Origin: Aurantibacter_A sp039941195
Lineage (GTDB): Bacteria; Bacteroidota; Bacteroidia; Flavobacteriales; Flavobacteriaceae
Assembly (NCBI RefSeq): GCF_039941195.1
Contig: NZ_JBDVFA010000039.1
Location: 11,459-75,458 of the forward strand
Reading direction: 5' to 3'
Length of the DNA stretch: 64,000 bases
Below are positions 51,986 through 61,378 of this stretch, piece by piece (position 1 is the first letter of the stretch; every line of letters starts with the position of its first letter). Under the pieces are notes generated by a model that ran no database searches, was not told the DNA's origin, and saw only the letters and a list, made by a program, of their open reading frames with translations. A program made the translations under genes and the position numbers.

Positions 51986-54454
51986 GTGAATAGGGAAGAA
52001 CTTTATCATATCGCCGAATTATGGTTTCAAAAACAGAATTGGAAACCCTTTAAATTTCAAAAAGATACTTGGAAGGCATTTCTACAGGGCAAAAACGGAT
52101 TACTAAACGCACCTACGGGTAGTGGTAAGACTTATGCACTATGGTTTCCAATCGTTCTCAATTACATCAAAAAAAATCCACAATATAAGTCGAAACATAA
52201 AAAAGGATTAAAAGCCATTTGGATAACACCCCTTCGAGCGCTGTCAGAAGAAATTAGACAATCGGCAGAAAGAGTAACGGCAGATTTGGAAACTCAAATG
52301 ACAGTTGGTATACGAACAGGTGATACTTCTCCAAAAGCAAGGGCCGCAATGAAAAAGCAAATGCCCGATTTATTAATTACAACACCAGAAAGTTTACAAT
52401 TGCTACTAGCATCCAAAGGATACTCAAAGATATTTCAAAATTGTACTGCTATAGTTGTAGACGAGTGGCACGAACTTTTAGGCACTAAACGTGGGGTACA
52501 AATGGAACTTGCACTTTCGCGATTAAAATCTGTTTCGAAAGAATTGCGGATTTGGGGAATTTCTGCCACTATCGGAAATTTAGAACAGGCACGAGAAGTG
52601 CTGCTCGGCCCACAGTCAGAAGCATTGACAAATTCAATTATGATTAAGGCCAACATTAAAAAGAAAATTACCATTAAAAGTATTATTCCTAAGAAAATGG
52701 AGACTTTTCCATGGCGTGGTCATCTAGGAATTCGATTATTAGAAGACGTAATTCCTATCATTGAAAATAGTAAAACAACACTATTATTTACCAACACTAG
52801 AAGTCAGTGTGAAATTTGGTTTCAAAAAATATTAGAAAAGCATCCAGAATATGCAGGTGAAATTGCCATGCATCATGGAAGCATCAATAAAGAAACTCGA
52901 AACTGGGTAGAACAAGCCATTCGAAATGAAAATTTAAAAGCTGTAGTTTGCACATCGAGTTTAGATTTAGGAGTAGACTTTGCACCGGTTGAAACAATAG
53001 TTCAAATTGGAGGACCCAAAGGAGTTGCTCGTTTTCTACAACGCGCAGGTCGTAGCGGTCACCGTCCTGGAAAAGAAAGTGTAATTTATTTTATGCCCAC
53101 CCACGCCATAGAATTAATTGAAGCTTCAGCATTACAACAGGCAGTAAAGAAAAACACGGTAGAAGACCGATTGCCCTACCTTAATAGCTATGATGTTCTA
53201 TTACAGTTTTTAACAACATTAGCTATTTCTGAAGGATTTTATCCTGATAAAATCTTCGAAGAAATTCGACAAACTTTTTGTTATCAAACCTTAACAAAAG
53301 ACAAATGGCAGTGGCTTCTGAATTTCCTAGTAATGGGAAGTCAAAGTTTACAAGCCTACGACGAGTATAAAAAAATAAGCATAGAAGAAGATGGTAAATT
53401 TACCGTTAATGATCGTGGGGTAGCCATGCGTCATCGGTTTCAGATTGGCACCATTGTAGGTGATGTAAATTTATCTGTGCGCTATCAAAAAGGCGGATTT
53501 ATTGGTTCTATCGAAGAATATTTTATATCCAAACTAAATAGAGGTGACGTATTCACCTTTGCTGGAAGAAATTTAGAATTTATTCGAATTAAAGGAATGC
53601 AAGTTCATGTTAGAAATTCTAATAAAAAAACCAATAGAATTTCAAGTTGGATGGGTAGTCGAATGACATTATCTGCACAGATGTCAGAATTATTAAGACA
53701 GGAACTATATTCTTCATATAAAGCCCCAAAAGACCAATCTCCAGAAATTAAATCATTAGCACATATTTTTGAAAGACAACGTAGAGAAAGTATCGTACCG
53801 AAACCAAATGAATTTCTTATTGAAACTTTTAAAACGAGAGATGGATTTCATCATATTTTTTATCCCTTCGAAGGTCGTTTTGTCCATGAAGCTATGGGAA
53901 GTTTACTAGGCTATAGAATAAGCTTACTATCCCCAATAACTTTCTCCTTAGCCTTTAACGATTATGGTTTTGAATTACTTTCAGACCAACCAATTGACAT
54001 ACAACAAGTACTAGATAATAATCTGTTTACTACTGAGTACTTGCTTGACGATTTACAAAAAAGTCTGAATGCTACCGAAATGGCACGAAGAAAATTTCGA
54101 GATATTGCCATTATTAGCGGAATGGTTTTTACAGGATATCCAAATAAGGCCATTAAAATGAAGCATTTGCAAAGTAATTCGCAATTATTGTTTGAGGTGT
54201 TCCGCGATTATGAACCAGAAAATTTATTATTTCAACAAGCGTTTACAGAAACCTTTCAGCATCAATTAGAAGAAGGTCGTTTGCGACTATCCATGGAACG
54301 AATTGCTACACAAGAAATCGTTTGGAAAGAATGTAAAAAAGCTACTCCCTTTGCCTTTCCACTAATTACAGACCGGATGAGTCGCGAAAAACTATCCAGC
54401 GAAAAATGGGAGGATCGCATAAAACGTATGACTGCAATTTTGATGAAAAAGTAA
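51986..54454 (+). CDS. Ligase-associated DEXH-box helicase (Lhr-core type)
   Basis: 822 residues. Walker A APTGSGKT and the DEXH box DEWH, with motif III SATIG, motif VI QRAGRSGHRPG, then a winged helix and the Lhr-type C-terminal domain (about 430-822). It is an ATP-driven 3'-to-5' DNA translocase by family analogy. The start is taken as GTG at 51986, 10 nt after the ligase stop; a shorter start is possible but would cut the FKFQKDTW Q-motif region. It is the third gene of the operon. Confidence 0.93.
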   Translation: MNREELYHIAELWFQKQNWKPFKFQKDTWKAFLQGKNGLLNAPTGSGKTYALWFPIVLNYIKKNPQYKSKHKKGLKAIWITPLRALSEEIRQSAERVTADLETQMTVGIRTGDTSPKARAAMKKQMPDLLITTPESLQLLLASKGYSKIFQNCTAIVVDEWHELLGTKRGVQMELALSRLKSVSKELRIWGISATIGNLEQAREVLLGPQSEALTNSIMIKANIKKKITIKSIIPKKMETFPWRGHLGIRLLEDVIPIIENSKTTLLFTNTRSQCEIWFQKILEKHPEYAGEIAMHHGSINKETRNWVEQAIRNENLKAVVCTSSLDLGVDFAPVETIVQIGGPKGVARFLQRAGRSGHRPGKESVIYFMPTHAIELIEASALQQAVKKNTVEDRLPYLNSYDVLLQFLTTLAISEGFYPDKIFEEIRQTFCYQTLTKDKWQWLLNFLVMGSQSLQAYDEYKKISIEEDGKFTVNDRGVAMRHRFQIGTIVGDVNLSVRYQKGGFIGSIEEYFISKLNRGDVFTFAGRNLEFIRIKGMQVHVRNSNKKTNRISSWMGSRMTLSAQMSELLRQELYSSYKAPKDQSPEIKSLAHIFERQRRESIVPKPNEFLIETFKTRDGFHHIFYPFEGRFVHEAMGSLLGYRISLLSPITFSLAFNDYGFELLSDQPIDIQQVLDNNLFTTEYLLDDLQKSLNATEMARRKFRDIAIISGMVFTGYPNKAIKMKHLQSNSQLLFEVFRDYEPENLLFQQAFTETFQHQLEEGRLRLSMERIATQEIVWKECKKATPFAFPLITDRMSREKLSSEKWEDRIKRMTAILMKK

Positions 54455-54469
54455 ATACCTTTGGTTTTC

Positions 54470-55144
54470 ATGAACACCGAGTCGATAAATATTTTAGAAC
54501 ATCAATTTACCATGCACCCTCATGGCGCTTTATTTTGGCATGAAAACTCAATGCTATTAATTAGCGATGTTCATCTGGGCAAAATTTCACACTTTCGAAA
54601 ATACGGAGCAGCGGTACCACAAAAAGCAATCCAAAAGAACTTTGAATTATTGAACGAGGTCATCACTTTTTTCGAACCTGAAAAGATTATTTTTATGGGT
54701 GATCTTTTTCATTCTTCTTTAAATAAAGAATGGGAATTATTTAAAAAATGGACACATAATATTCATGCTAAAATTATACTGGTAATCGGCAATCATGATA
54801 TTATTTCACCTTTAAAATATGAAGAATTAGGAATTGAAGTCGTCCCCGAAATAAATTTAGATGGTTTTCTTTTAACACATCATCCCGAAGAAAGAGAGGA
54901 GCTTTTTAATTTTTGCGGGCATATCCATCCTGCAATTCGCTTAAGAGGTTTGGGTCGCCAATCCGTACGATTACGTTGTTTTTACAAATTAGAATTACAA
55001 CTATTACTTCCTGCATTTGGTGAATTTACAGGATCACATACAAAAGAGCCTGAAACTAATTGTCAGATTTTTGCACTATTAGGAGATACTGTACTACCCG
55101 TACCAATTGAAACCTATCAAAAGAAAAAACGAAATTGGAAATAA
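54470..55144 (+). CDS. pdeM: Ligase-associated DNA damage response phosphoesterase PdeM
   Basis: 224 residues from the ATG at 54470 (MNTESINILEH); an in-frame TTG at 54461 is less likely. It is a calcineurin-like metallophosphoesterase with the motifs ISDVHLGK, MGDLFHS, GNHD and THHPEE...CGHIHP, so the binuclear metal site is complete. In characterised homologs PdeM has phosphodiesterase activity and belongs with the ligase, helicase and exonuclease in a DNA repair cassette. It is 15 nt after the helicase stop and closes the operon. Confidence 0.92.
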   Translation: MNTESINILEHQFTMHPHGALFWHENSMLLISDVHLGKISHFRKYGAAVPQKAIQKNFELLNEVITFFEPEKIIFMGDLFHSSLNKEWELFKKWTHNIHAKIILVIGNHDIISPLKYEELGIEVVPEINLDGFLLTHHPEEREELFNFCGHIHPAIRLRGLGRQSVRLRCFYKLELQLLLPAFGEFTGSHTKEPETNCQIFALLGDTVLPVPIETYQKKKRNWK

Positions 55145-55206
55145 TTTGTAGAAGGACAATTGAACTTTTAAAATTTTATTAAACACTATTCTTAAAGAAA
55201 AGCATT

Positions 55207-55989
55207 ATGCAAAGGCGACTTTCCCTTTTAAATCTATTTTCTGTACTTCTTGTAATTACTGTAAATTATATTTCACAAGCAATTCGTTTTAATGAAACTA
55301 CAATCGGTGAAGTAAGCAATAAATATTTCAATCTTTTTACCCCAGAAGGCTATGCTTTTGCCATTTGGGGGTTAATTTTTATTGCACTAATCGCATATGG
55401 TGGCTATCAAGTAAAATTGTCTTATACCAATAAAACTGAAGAAAAATCTATTCTAAAAACAGCATATTGGTTTGTAATTGCCAATTTCTTAAACTGTGTT
55501 TGGGTATTTGTTTTTGCTTACGAATATACCGGAATTTCTGTTTTAGTAATGCTAGGTATTTTAATTGCTCTGATAAAAATAATTTTAAACACCAATATGG
55601 CATTAGCACCAGTTTCTCGTTCAACATATTTTTTCAATCGATTACCAATAGGAATATATAGTGGTTGGATAGCAGTCGCGACCATCGCTAATATAGCTGC
55701 CTATTTAGCTAAATTAAATTGGGAGGGTAGTTTTCTTTCAGAAACCGGGTGGACTATTACAATGATTATAATTGCTACCATATTAAACCTTATTGTTCTA
55801 TATACTCGTAAAATGTATGAATTTGCAGTGGTTGGCATTTGGGCTTTATTCGCTATTTACATCCGTCATCAACATAAATATGAGACCATCGCATATACGG
55901 CCCTAATAGGATGCTTGATTATTTTGGTCGCTATTATAGGAATTGCTTTAAAACATAGAAAAAATAGTGTACACATTTCTACTACTTAA
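55207..55989 (+). CDS. TspO/MBR-related membrane protein (tryptophan-rich sensory protein-like)
   Basis: 260 residues, very hydrophobic, about seven membrane helices, longer than the 150-180 of typical TspO. The motif FTPEGYAFAIWGLIFIAL resembles the conserved first loop of the TspO/MBR family, where Trp-rich helices bind porphyrins. Other hydrophobic blocks follow in a second half that the short TspO proteins do not have. Some flavobacterial proteins of this type are annotated tryptophan-rich sensory protein. The ligand is unknown. It stands alone, 60 bp after pdeM. Confidence 0.78.
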   Translation: MQRRLSLLNLFSVLLVITVNYISQAIRFNETTIGEVSNKYFNLFTPEGYAFAIWGLIFIALIAYGGYQVKLSYTNKTEEKSILKTAYWFVIANFLNCVWVFVFAYEYTGISVLVMLGILIALIKIILNTNMALAPVSRSTYFFNRLPIGIYSGWIAVATIANIAAYLAKLNWEGSFLSETGWTITMIIIATILNLIVLYTRKMYEFAVVGIWALFAIYIRHQHKYETIAYTALIGCLIILVAIIGIALKHRKNSVHISTT

Positions 55990-56053
55990 TATCCTTGAAA
56001 TAAGTTCACTTCAATTTTGTTTCATTTGGTTAGAATAAACTTAGATATCGAGT

Positions 56054-56061
56054 TATCTTTG
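56054..56061 (+). promoter_or_regulatory. -7 element of the mfd promoter
   Basis: TATCTTTG matches TAnnTTTG fully and lies 18 nt before the TTG start of mfd. A TTTG at about 56025-56029 is a possible -33 box, though the spacing is slightly long. Confidence 0.45.
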
Positions 56062-56079
56062 CATTTCAAACATTGAAGG

Positions 56080-59000
56080 TTGACCCAAATTAGCATTCAA
56101 GAGCTGTTTTTAGAGTCTCCGAAATCTCGGAAACTCAGAGATACTATTGCCCAGTCCGAAACAAACACGCACAACAATATTCTCATTAAAAATCTTTCGG
56201 GATCCGCACTTTCTTTTGTTCTTTCAGATGCATTCAAAAATACCGACAAACCTTTTCTTTTAATATTTGACGATAAAGAAGAAGCTGCCTACTTTTTAAA
56301 TGACCTTGAACAGCTTATAGGCACTAATGATTCACTTTTTTACCCAGGCAGTTATCGCAGACCTTACCAAATTGAAGAAACTGACAATGCAAACGTTTTA
56401 CTTAGAGCTGAAGTTTTAAACCGTATAAACTCGCGTAAAAAACCTGCCATAATAGTAACGTATCCTGATGCATTATTTGAAAAAGTAGTTACCCGAAGAG
56501 AATTAGAAAAAAATACGCTGAAAATAAAGCTAGACGATACACTTTCATTAGATTTTTTAAACGAAGTACTTTTTGAATATCAATTTAAAAGAGTTGACTT
56601 TGTTACTGAACCTGGAGAATTTTCGGTACGAGGAGGTATTGTAGATGTTTTTTCTTTTGCACATGATCAGCCATATCGAATTGAATTTTTTGGTGATGAA
56701 GTTGATAGTATTCGAACATTTGATGTAGAAACACAACTATCTACCGAAAAAGTAAAAAAAATTAGTATTATTCCGAATGTGGCTAATAAATTAATGGAAG
56801 AAAAGCGTGAAAGCTTCCTAAATTACATAGCTTCAGACACCGTAATTTTCATAAAGAACACAGAACTACTTTATGCGCGTTTGGATGATTTTTTTAAGAA
56901 AGCAAAAATCGCTTTCACAAAGTTATCTGAAAACATAAAACATGCAGAGCCAGAAGAATTATTCTTAAATGCGGATAGTTTTAAAGAGCAAATATCAAAA
57001 TTCGTTGTACTCGAATCAAAAACACAGCAAATACATTCGTATCAGCATGCAATAGAGTTTAGCACAAAACCACAACCTTCTTTCAATAAAAAGTTCGACT
57101 TGCTCATTGAAAATTTAAACGAGCACAAAACTAAGGGATTTACAAATTATATTTTCTGTGCAAGTGAACAACAAGCTAAACGTTTTCATGCCATCTTTGA
57201 GGACAACAAAAACAATGTACATTATGAAACTATAGTTCTACCTTTATATCAGGGTTTTATTAATGATGATTTAAAAATAGTATGTTATACCGATCATCAA
57301 ATATTTGAACGATACCATAAATTTCAACTCAAAAATGGCTATGCCAAAAAACAGGCAATCACCTTAAATGAACTTAACAAACTAGAAGTTGGAGATTTTG
57401 TTACCCATATTGACCATGGCATTGGTAAGTTCGGTGGGCTTCAAAAAATTGATGTAGAAGGAAAAAAACAAGAAGCCATTAAGTTAATGTATGGAGATCG
57501 TGATACACTTTACGTAAGTATACATTCGCTTCATAAAATCTCAAAATTTAATGGTAAGGATGGGGCTGCTCCTAAAATTTACAAATTAGGTTCTGCGGCT
57601 TGGAAAAAACTCAAACAAAAAACAAAATCACGAGTTAAGAAAATAGCATTTGACCTAATAAAGGTATATGCTAAACGTAGATTAGAAAAAGGATTTCAAT
57701 ATGCACCCGACAGTTACCTTCAAAACGAATTGGAAGCCTCTTTTATTTATGAAGACACTCCGGATCAAAGTAAATCTACAGAAGATGTAAAACGAGACAT
57801 GGAAAGCGAACGTCCAATGGATCGTTTAATTTGTGGAGATGTAGGTTTTGGCAAAACAGAAATAGCAATTCGAGCCGCTTTTAAAGCTGTTGACAACGGT
57901 AAACAAGTAGCAGTTTTAGTGCCTACCACAATTCTAGCCTTTCAACATCATAAAACTTTTTCAGAACGGCTGAATGAAATGCCAGTTAAAGTAGACTATT
58001 TAAATCGTTTTAGAAGCACCAAAGAAAGGCGTGAAACTTTAGAAGAATTAGCAGCTGGTAAAGTAGATATAATAGTCGGCACACACCAATTAGTGAATAA
58101 AAATGTAAAGTTTAAGGACCTCGGACTTTTAATTGTTGATGAGGAACAAAAATTTGGCGTATCAGTTAAAGACAAGCTAAAATCAATTAAAGAAAATGTC
58201 GATGTTTTAACATTAACAGCAACACCAATTCCCCGAACTCTCCAATTTAGCCTGATGGCTGCGCGCGATTTATCTGTTATTAACACGGCCCCTCCCAATA
58301 GATACCCTATTGAAAGTAGAGTTGTGCGATTTCATGAGGAAATAATTCGTGATGCTATTAGTTATGAAATTCAACGAGGAGGTCAGGTATTTTTTATTCA
58401 TAATAGAATAGAAAATATAAAAGAGGTTGCAGGTATGATTCAACGATTAGTACCTGATGCCAAGGTTGGTATTGGACATGGCCAAATGGAAGGAAAAAAA
58501 CTAGAAGCCTTAATGCTAGGTTTTATGAATGGCGAATTTGATGTACTAGTATCAACAACCATTGTAGAAAGTGGTTTGGATGTAACCAATGCCAACACCA
58601 TTTTCATTAATAACGCTAATAATTTTGGACTTAGTGATTTGCACCAAATGCGTGGCCGCGTTGGTCGAAGTAACAAAAAAGCCTTTTGTTACTTTATTAC
58701 ACCTCCTTATGAAGTTATGACACCTCATGCACGTAAGCGAATTGAAGCGCTTGAACAATTTACAGAATTAGGAAGTGGTTTTAATATCGCAATGAAAGAC
58801 CTAGAAATTAGAGGTGCTGGTGACCTTTTAGGCGGTGAACAAAGTGGCTTTATTAACGAAATTGGTTTTGAAACATATCAAAAAATATTAGCCGAAGCCA
58901 TCGACGAACTTAAAGAAAATGAGTTTAAAGATTTATACGAAGATGTAGAAGGACATAAGGTAAAGGTATTTGTAAAAGAAACTCAAATAGATACTGATTT

Positions 59001-59433
59001 TCAACTACAGTTTCCAGACGATTATGTAAATAATATTACTGAGCGACTTAATTTGTACACCGAGCTCAATAAGATTAATGATGAGGAAGGACTTCTTAAA
59101 TATGAAACACAATTAGTTGATCGCTTTGGTGAATTACCCTCTGAGGCAGAAGATTTAATGAACTCTGTACGCATAAAATGGATAGCAAATAGTATTGGTT
59201 TAGAGAAAGTAGTACTTAAAAAAGGTAAGTTAATAGGGTATTTTATTCGCGATCAACAATCAGAATTCTACCAAAGCGCAAGCTTCACTAATGTGCTTCA
59301 ATTTGTACAGAAAAACCCACAAAAATGCAAGTTGAAAGAGAAGCAAACCCGTAACGGACTTCGACTCTTGTTGGTTTTTGAAGAAATAAGCTCCATTGAA
59401 AAAGCTTTACTAGCATTAACCCCGTTAGAGTAA
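56080..59433 (+). CDS. mfd: Transcription-repair coupling factor Mfd
   Basis: 1117 residues. It removes RNA polymerase stalled at lesions and recruits UvrABC. Order: UvrB-homology domains (1-330), CarD-like RNAP-interaction domain (about 435-510, VGDFVTHIDHGIGKFGG), RecG-like translocase with Walker A GDVGFGKTE and DEEQ box IVDEEQKFGV, helicase C domain with GRVGRSNKKAFCY, and the C-terminal TRCF domain (about 955-1060). The start appears to be TTG at 56080 (TQISIQELFLES); I see no in-frame ATG near a promoter. Confidence 0.96.
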   Translation: MTQISIQELFLESPKSRKLRDTIAQSETNTHNNILIKNLSGSALSFVLSDAFKNTDKPFLLIFDDKEEAAYFLNDLEQLIGTNDSLFYPGSYRRPYQIEETDNANVLLRAEVLNRINSRKKPAIIVTYPDALFEKVVTRRELEKNTLKIKLDDTLSLDFLNEVLFEYQFKRVDFVTEPGEFSVRGGIVDVFSFAHDQPYRIEFFGDEVDSIRTFDVETQLSTEKVKKISIIPNVANKLMEEKRESFLNYIASDTVIFIKNTELLYARLDDFFKKAKIAFTKLSENIKHAEPEELFLNADSFKEQISKFVVLESKTQQIHSYQHAIEFSTKPQPSFNKKFDLLIENLNEHKTKGFTNYIFCASEQQAKRFHAIFEDNKNNVHYETIVLPLYQGFINDDLKIVCYTDHQIFERYHKFQLKNGYAKKQAITLNELNKLEVGDFVTHIDHGIGKFGGLQKIDVEGKKQEAIKLMYGDRDTLYVSIHSLHKISKFNGKDGAAPKIYKLGSAAWKKLKQKTKSRVKKIAFDLIKVYAKRRLEKGFQYAPDSYLQNELEASFIYEDTPDQSKSTEDVKRDMESERPMDRLICGDVGFGKTEIAIRAAFKAVDNGKQVAVLVPTTILAFQHHKTFSERLNEMPVKVDYLNRFRSTKERRETLEELAAGKVDIIVGTHQLVNKNVKFKDLGLLIVDEEQKFGVSVKDKLKSIKENVDVLTLTATPIPRTLQFSLMAARDLSVINTAPPNRYPIESRVVRFHEEIIRDAISYEIQRGGQVFFIHNRIENIKEVAGMIQRLVPDAKVGIGHGQMEGKKLEALMLGFMNGEFDVLVSTTIVESGLDVTNANTIFINNANNFGLSDLHQMRGRVGRSNKKAFCYFITPPYEVMTPHARKRIEALEQFTELGSGFNIAMKDLEIRGAGDLLGGEQSGFINEIGFETYQKILAEAIDELKENEFKDLYEDVEGHKVKVFVKETQIDTDFQLQFPDDYVNNITERLNLYTELNKINDEEGLLKYETQLVDRFGELPSEAEDLMNSVRIKWIANSIGLEKVVLKKGKLIGYFIRDQQSEFYQSASFTNVLQFVQKNPQKCKLKEKQTRNGLRLLLVFEEISSIEKALLALTPLE

Positions 59434-59530
59434 TAACTTAACGATGTTTTAATGTCATAAATCGGATAGTTTTGCGTTATTCAATCATATTTGTGTAACT
59501 TCGTTCCTTTCTAACCCCACAATTAGAAAT

Positions 59531-59884
59531 ATGAAAATTCCTAGTCTAGGTTTTAGCCTAGTAGAAAAATTTGCAATAGTACAGGCCGTAGATGCAGTAA
59601 TCGTTGCTGACGGTAAAATTCACAAAGGAGAAATCAACGCCTTAAGTCAGTTAATGAGGCGCATCGATTTTGAAACCAATTTCATCCTACAAGCTAGAAA
59701 TATGAGTCTCGATCAGGGTCGAGCTATATTGCGTGAGATGTCTTATAAAAAGAAAAAAGCTATTGCTGGTATTCTAGAGGAGATTGCAATGTCCGATGGG
59801 TACATTCATGAAAAAGAATCGACATTAATAGCTTCTATTATTGACCACATTGGTATTCGAAATGAAGCCCGCGCTGCCAAATAA
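59531..59884 (+). CDS. TerB-like small helical protein
   Basis: 117 residues. Two related motifs, VIVADGKIHKGEINAL and IAMSDGYIHEKESTLI, are the paired acidic loops of the TerB fold, closer to a minimal TerB than the two other window copies. No signal or membrane segment. It follows mfd by about 100 bp with a possible own promoter (TAGTTTTG at 59467-59474). The function is unknown. Confidence 0.75.
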   Translation: MKIPSLGFSLVEKFAIVQAVDAVIVADGKIHKGEINALSQLMRRIDFETNFILQARNMSLDQGRAILREMSYKKKKAIAGILEEIAMSDGYIHEKESTLIASIIDHIGIRNEARAAK

Positions 59885-60039
59885 AGGATACTTAAAGCTT
59901 TAGTTACAATTTCTTTACAACATAATTACTTTTGATGGTATAGGTTTACGTGACTCCACTAAACCCTTTTTTCCCTATATTAGTTTGAAAATTTCTTCTG
60001 AACACAAACTAATTGAAAATACAAATACCTTATCAAAAA

Positions 60040-61329
60040 ATGAATAAAAAAAATTATGCCTTAGTAATAGCAGTTCTGCTATTCAGTTTTTTTCTAAAAG
60101 CACAACCTAGCAAACAACTTGTAAATGTTTTAATAAGTCCGAATCACTCAGATTGGACCTACATTATTGGAGAACAAGCTGAATTTTCAATTAGCGTAAT
60201 ACAAAATAAAGTACCCTTAAAAAATATTGAAGTAAACTATAAATTTGAACCTGATTCTGGTTATCGTAAAATAAAAACTTTAGATAAAGGAAGTTTTACC
60301 TTAGCAGCTAACTCTAAAATAAAAGCACCAAAGTTTAACGAACCAGGCTTTCTTCGATGCACTGCCACTGTAACAGTCAATGGTAAAGAGTATTCGTCGT
60401 ATACTACCGTAGGTTACGAACCTAACAAAATAAAGCCTAGCACTACATTGCCCTCCGATTTTGAAAAATTTTGGAACCAAGGAAAGGAAGAATTAGCAGC
60501 GGTTGAGATGAAGCCTGTTCTAACTTTAATGCCTGAAAGATGTACAGATGAAGTAGATGTATATCATGTAAAGCTGAATAATGTGAAAGGTAAAATTTAC
60601 GGCATTCTAACTACTCCTAAGAAAGCAGGAAAGTACCCTGCCATTTTACACGTGCCTGGAGCCGGAATTCGACCTTATTATGGTGAAATAGAAGAAGCAT
60701 CTGAAGGATTTGTATCCTTTACAATTGGGATTCATGGCATTCCAGTAAACTTAGATAAAAGTGTTTATGATGATTTAAGAGCGGGGCCATTAAACAATTA
60801 TCAGGTTTTTAATTTAGACGATAAGGATAATATGTATTATCGAAGAGTCTACCTTGGCTGCATACGTGCAGTAGATTTCATTGAAAGCCTAGAACAATTT
60901 AATGGTGAGGATATTGGAGTTACTGGAGGTAGTCAAGGAGGCGCACTTTCACTTGTTATAGCTGGCCTAGATGAACGTATTGACTATTTAGCAGCCTTCT
61001 ATCCTGCTCTTTCAGACATGACAGGGTTTTTATCCGGGAGAGCTGGTGGGTGGCCTCAAATTTTTGTGGACGACTTTACCAATAAAAAAGAGAAAATCGA
61101 AGTTTCCAAATATTATGATGTTGTGAATTTTGCACGCTACGTAAAAGCTGAAGGATGGTACAGTTGGGGTTATAACGATAATGTTTGTTCTCCTGCATCC
61201 ACGTTTTCAGCTTATAATGTTATTTCAGCTAAAAAAGAGTTACATGTTTTCCAAGAAACCCAACATTGGACGTTTCCTGAACAAAGAGAACAACGAAACA
61301 ATTGGCTTTACAAAAAGCTTAAAGATTAA
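60040..61329 (+). CDS. Secreted acetylxylan esterase/cephalosporin-C deacetylase (AXE1) family esterase
   Basis: 429 residues from the ATG at 60040, which gives a clean Sec signal (ALVIAVLLFSFFLKAQ); a TTG at 60013 would lengthen it by nine residues. An N-terminal beta-sandwich (about 25-120) precedes an alpha/beta-hydrolase of the AXE1 class with catalytic Ser298 in GGSQGGALS and the His in the late QHWTFPEQ. It probably deacetylates plant or algal polysaccharide in the periplasm. No SusCD or other glycan genes are near, so substrate is open. Confidence 0.85.
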   Translation: MNKKNYALVIAVLLFSFFLKAQPSKQLVNVLISPNHSDWTYIIGEQAEFSISVIQNKVPLKNIEVNYKFEPDSGYRKIKTLDKGSFTLAANSKIKAPKFNEPGFLRCTATVTVNGKEYSSYTTVGYEPNKIKPSTTLPSDFEKFWNQGKEELAAVEMKPVLTLMPERCTDEVDVYHVKLNNVKGKIYGILTTPKKAGKYPAILHVPGAGIRPYYGEIEEASEGFVSFTIGIHGIPVNLDKSVYDDLRAGPLNNYQVFNLDDKDNMYYRRVYLGCIRAVDFIESLEQFNGEDIGVTGGSQGGALSLVIAGLDERIDYLAAFYPALSDMTGFLSGRAGGWPQIFVDDFTNKKEKIEVSKYYDVVNFARYVKAEGWYSWGYNDNVCSPASTFSAYNVISAKKELHVFQETQHWTFPEQREQRNNWLYKKLKD

Positions 61330-61378
61330 TATTTGAACTAAAGATCCAATTTGGTTCAATTGTTGCCCATTAATAAAT

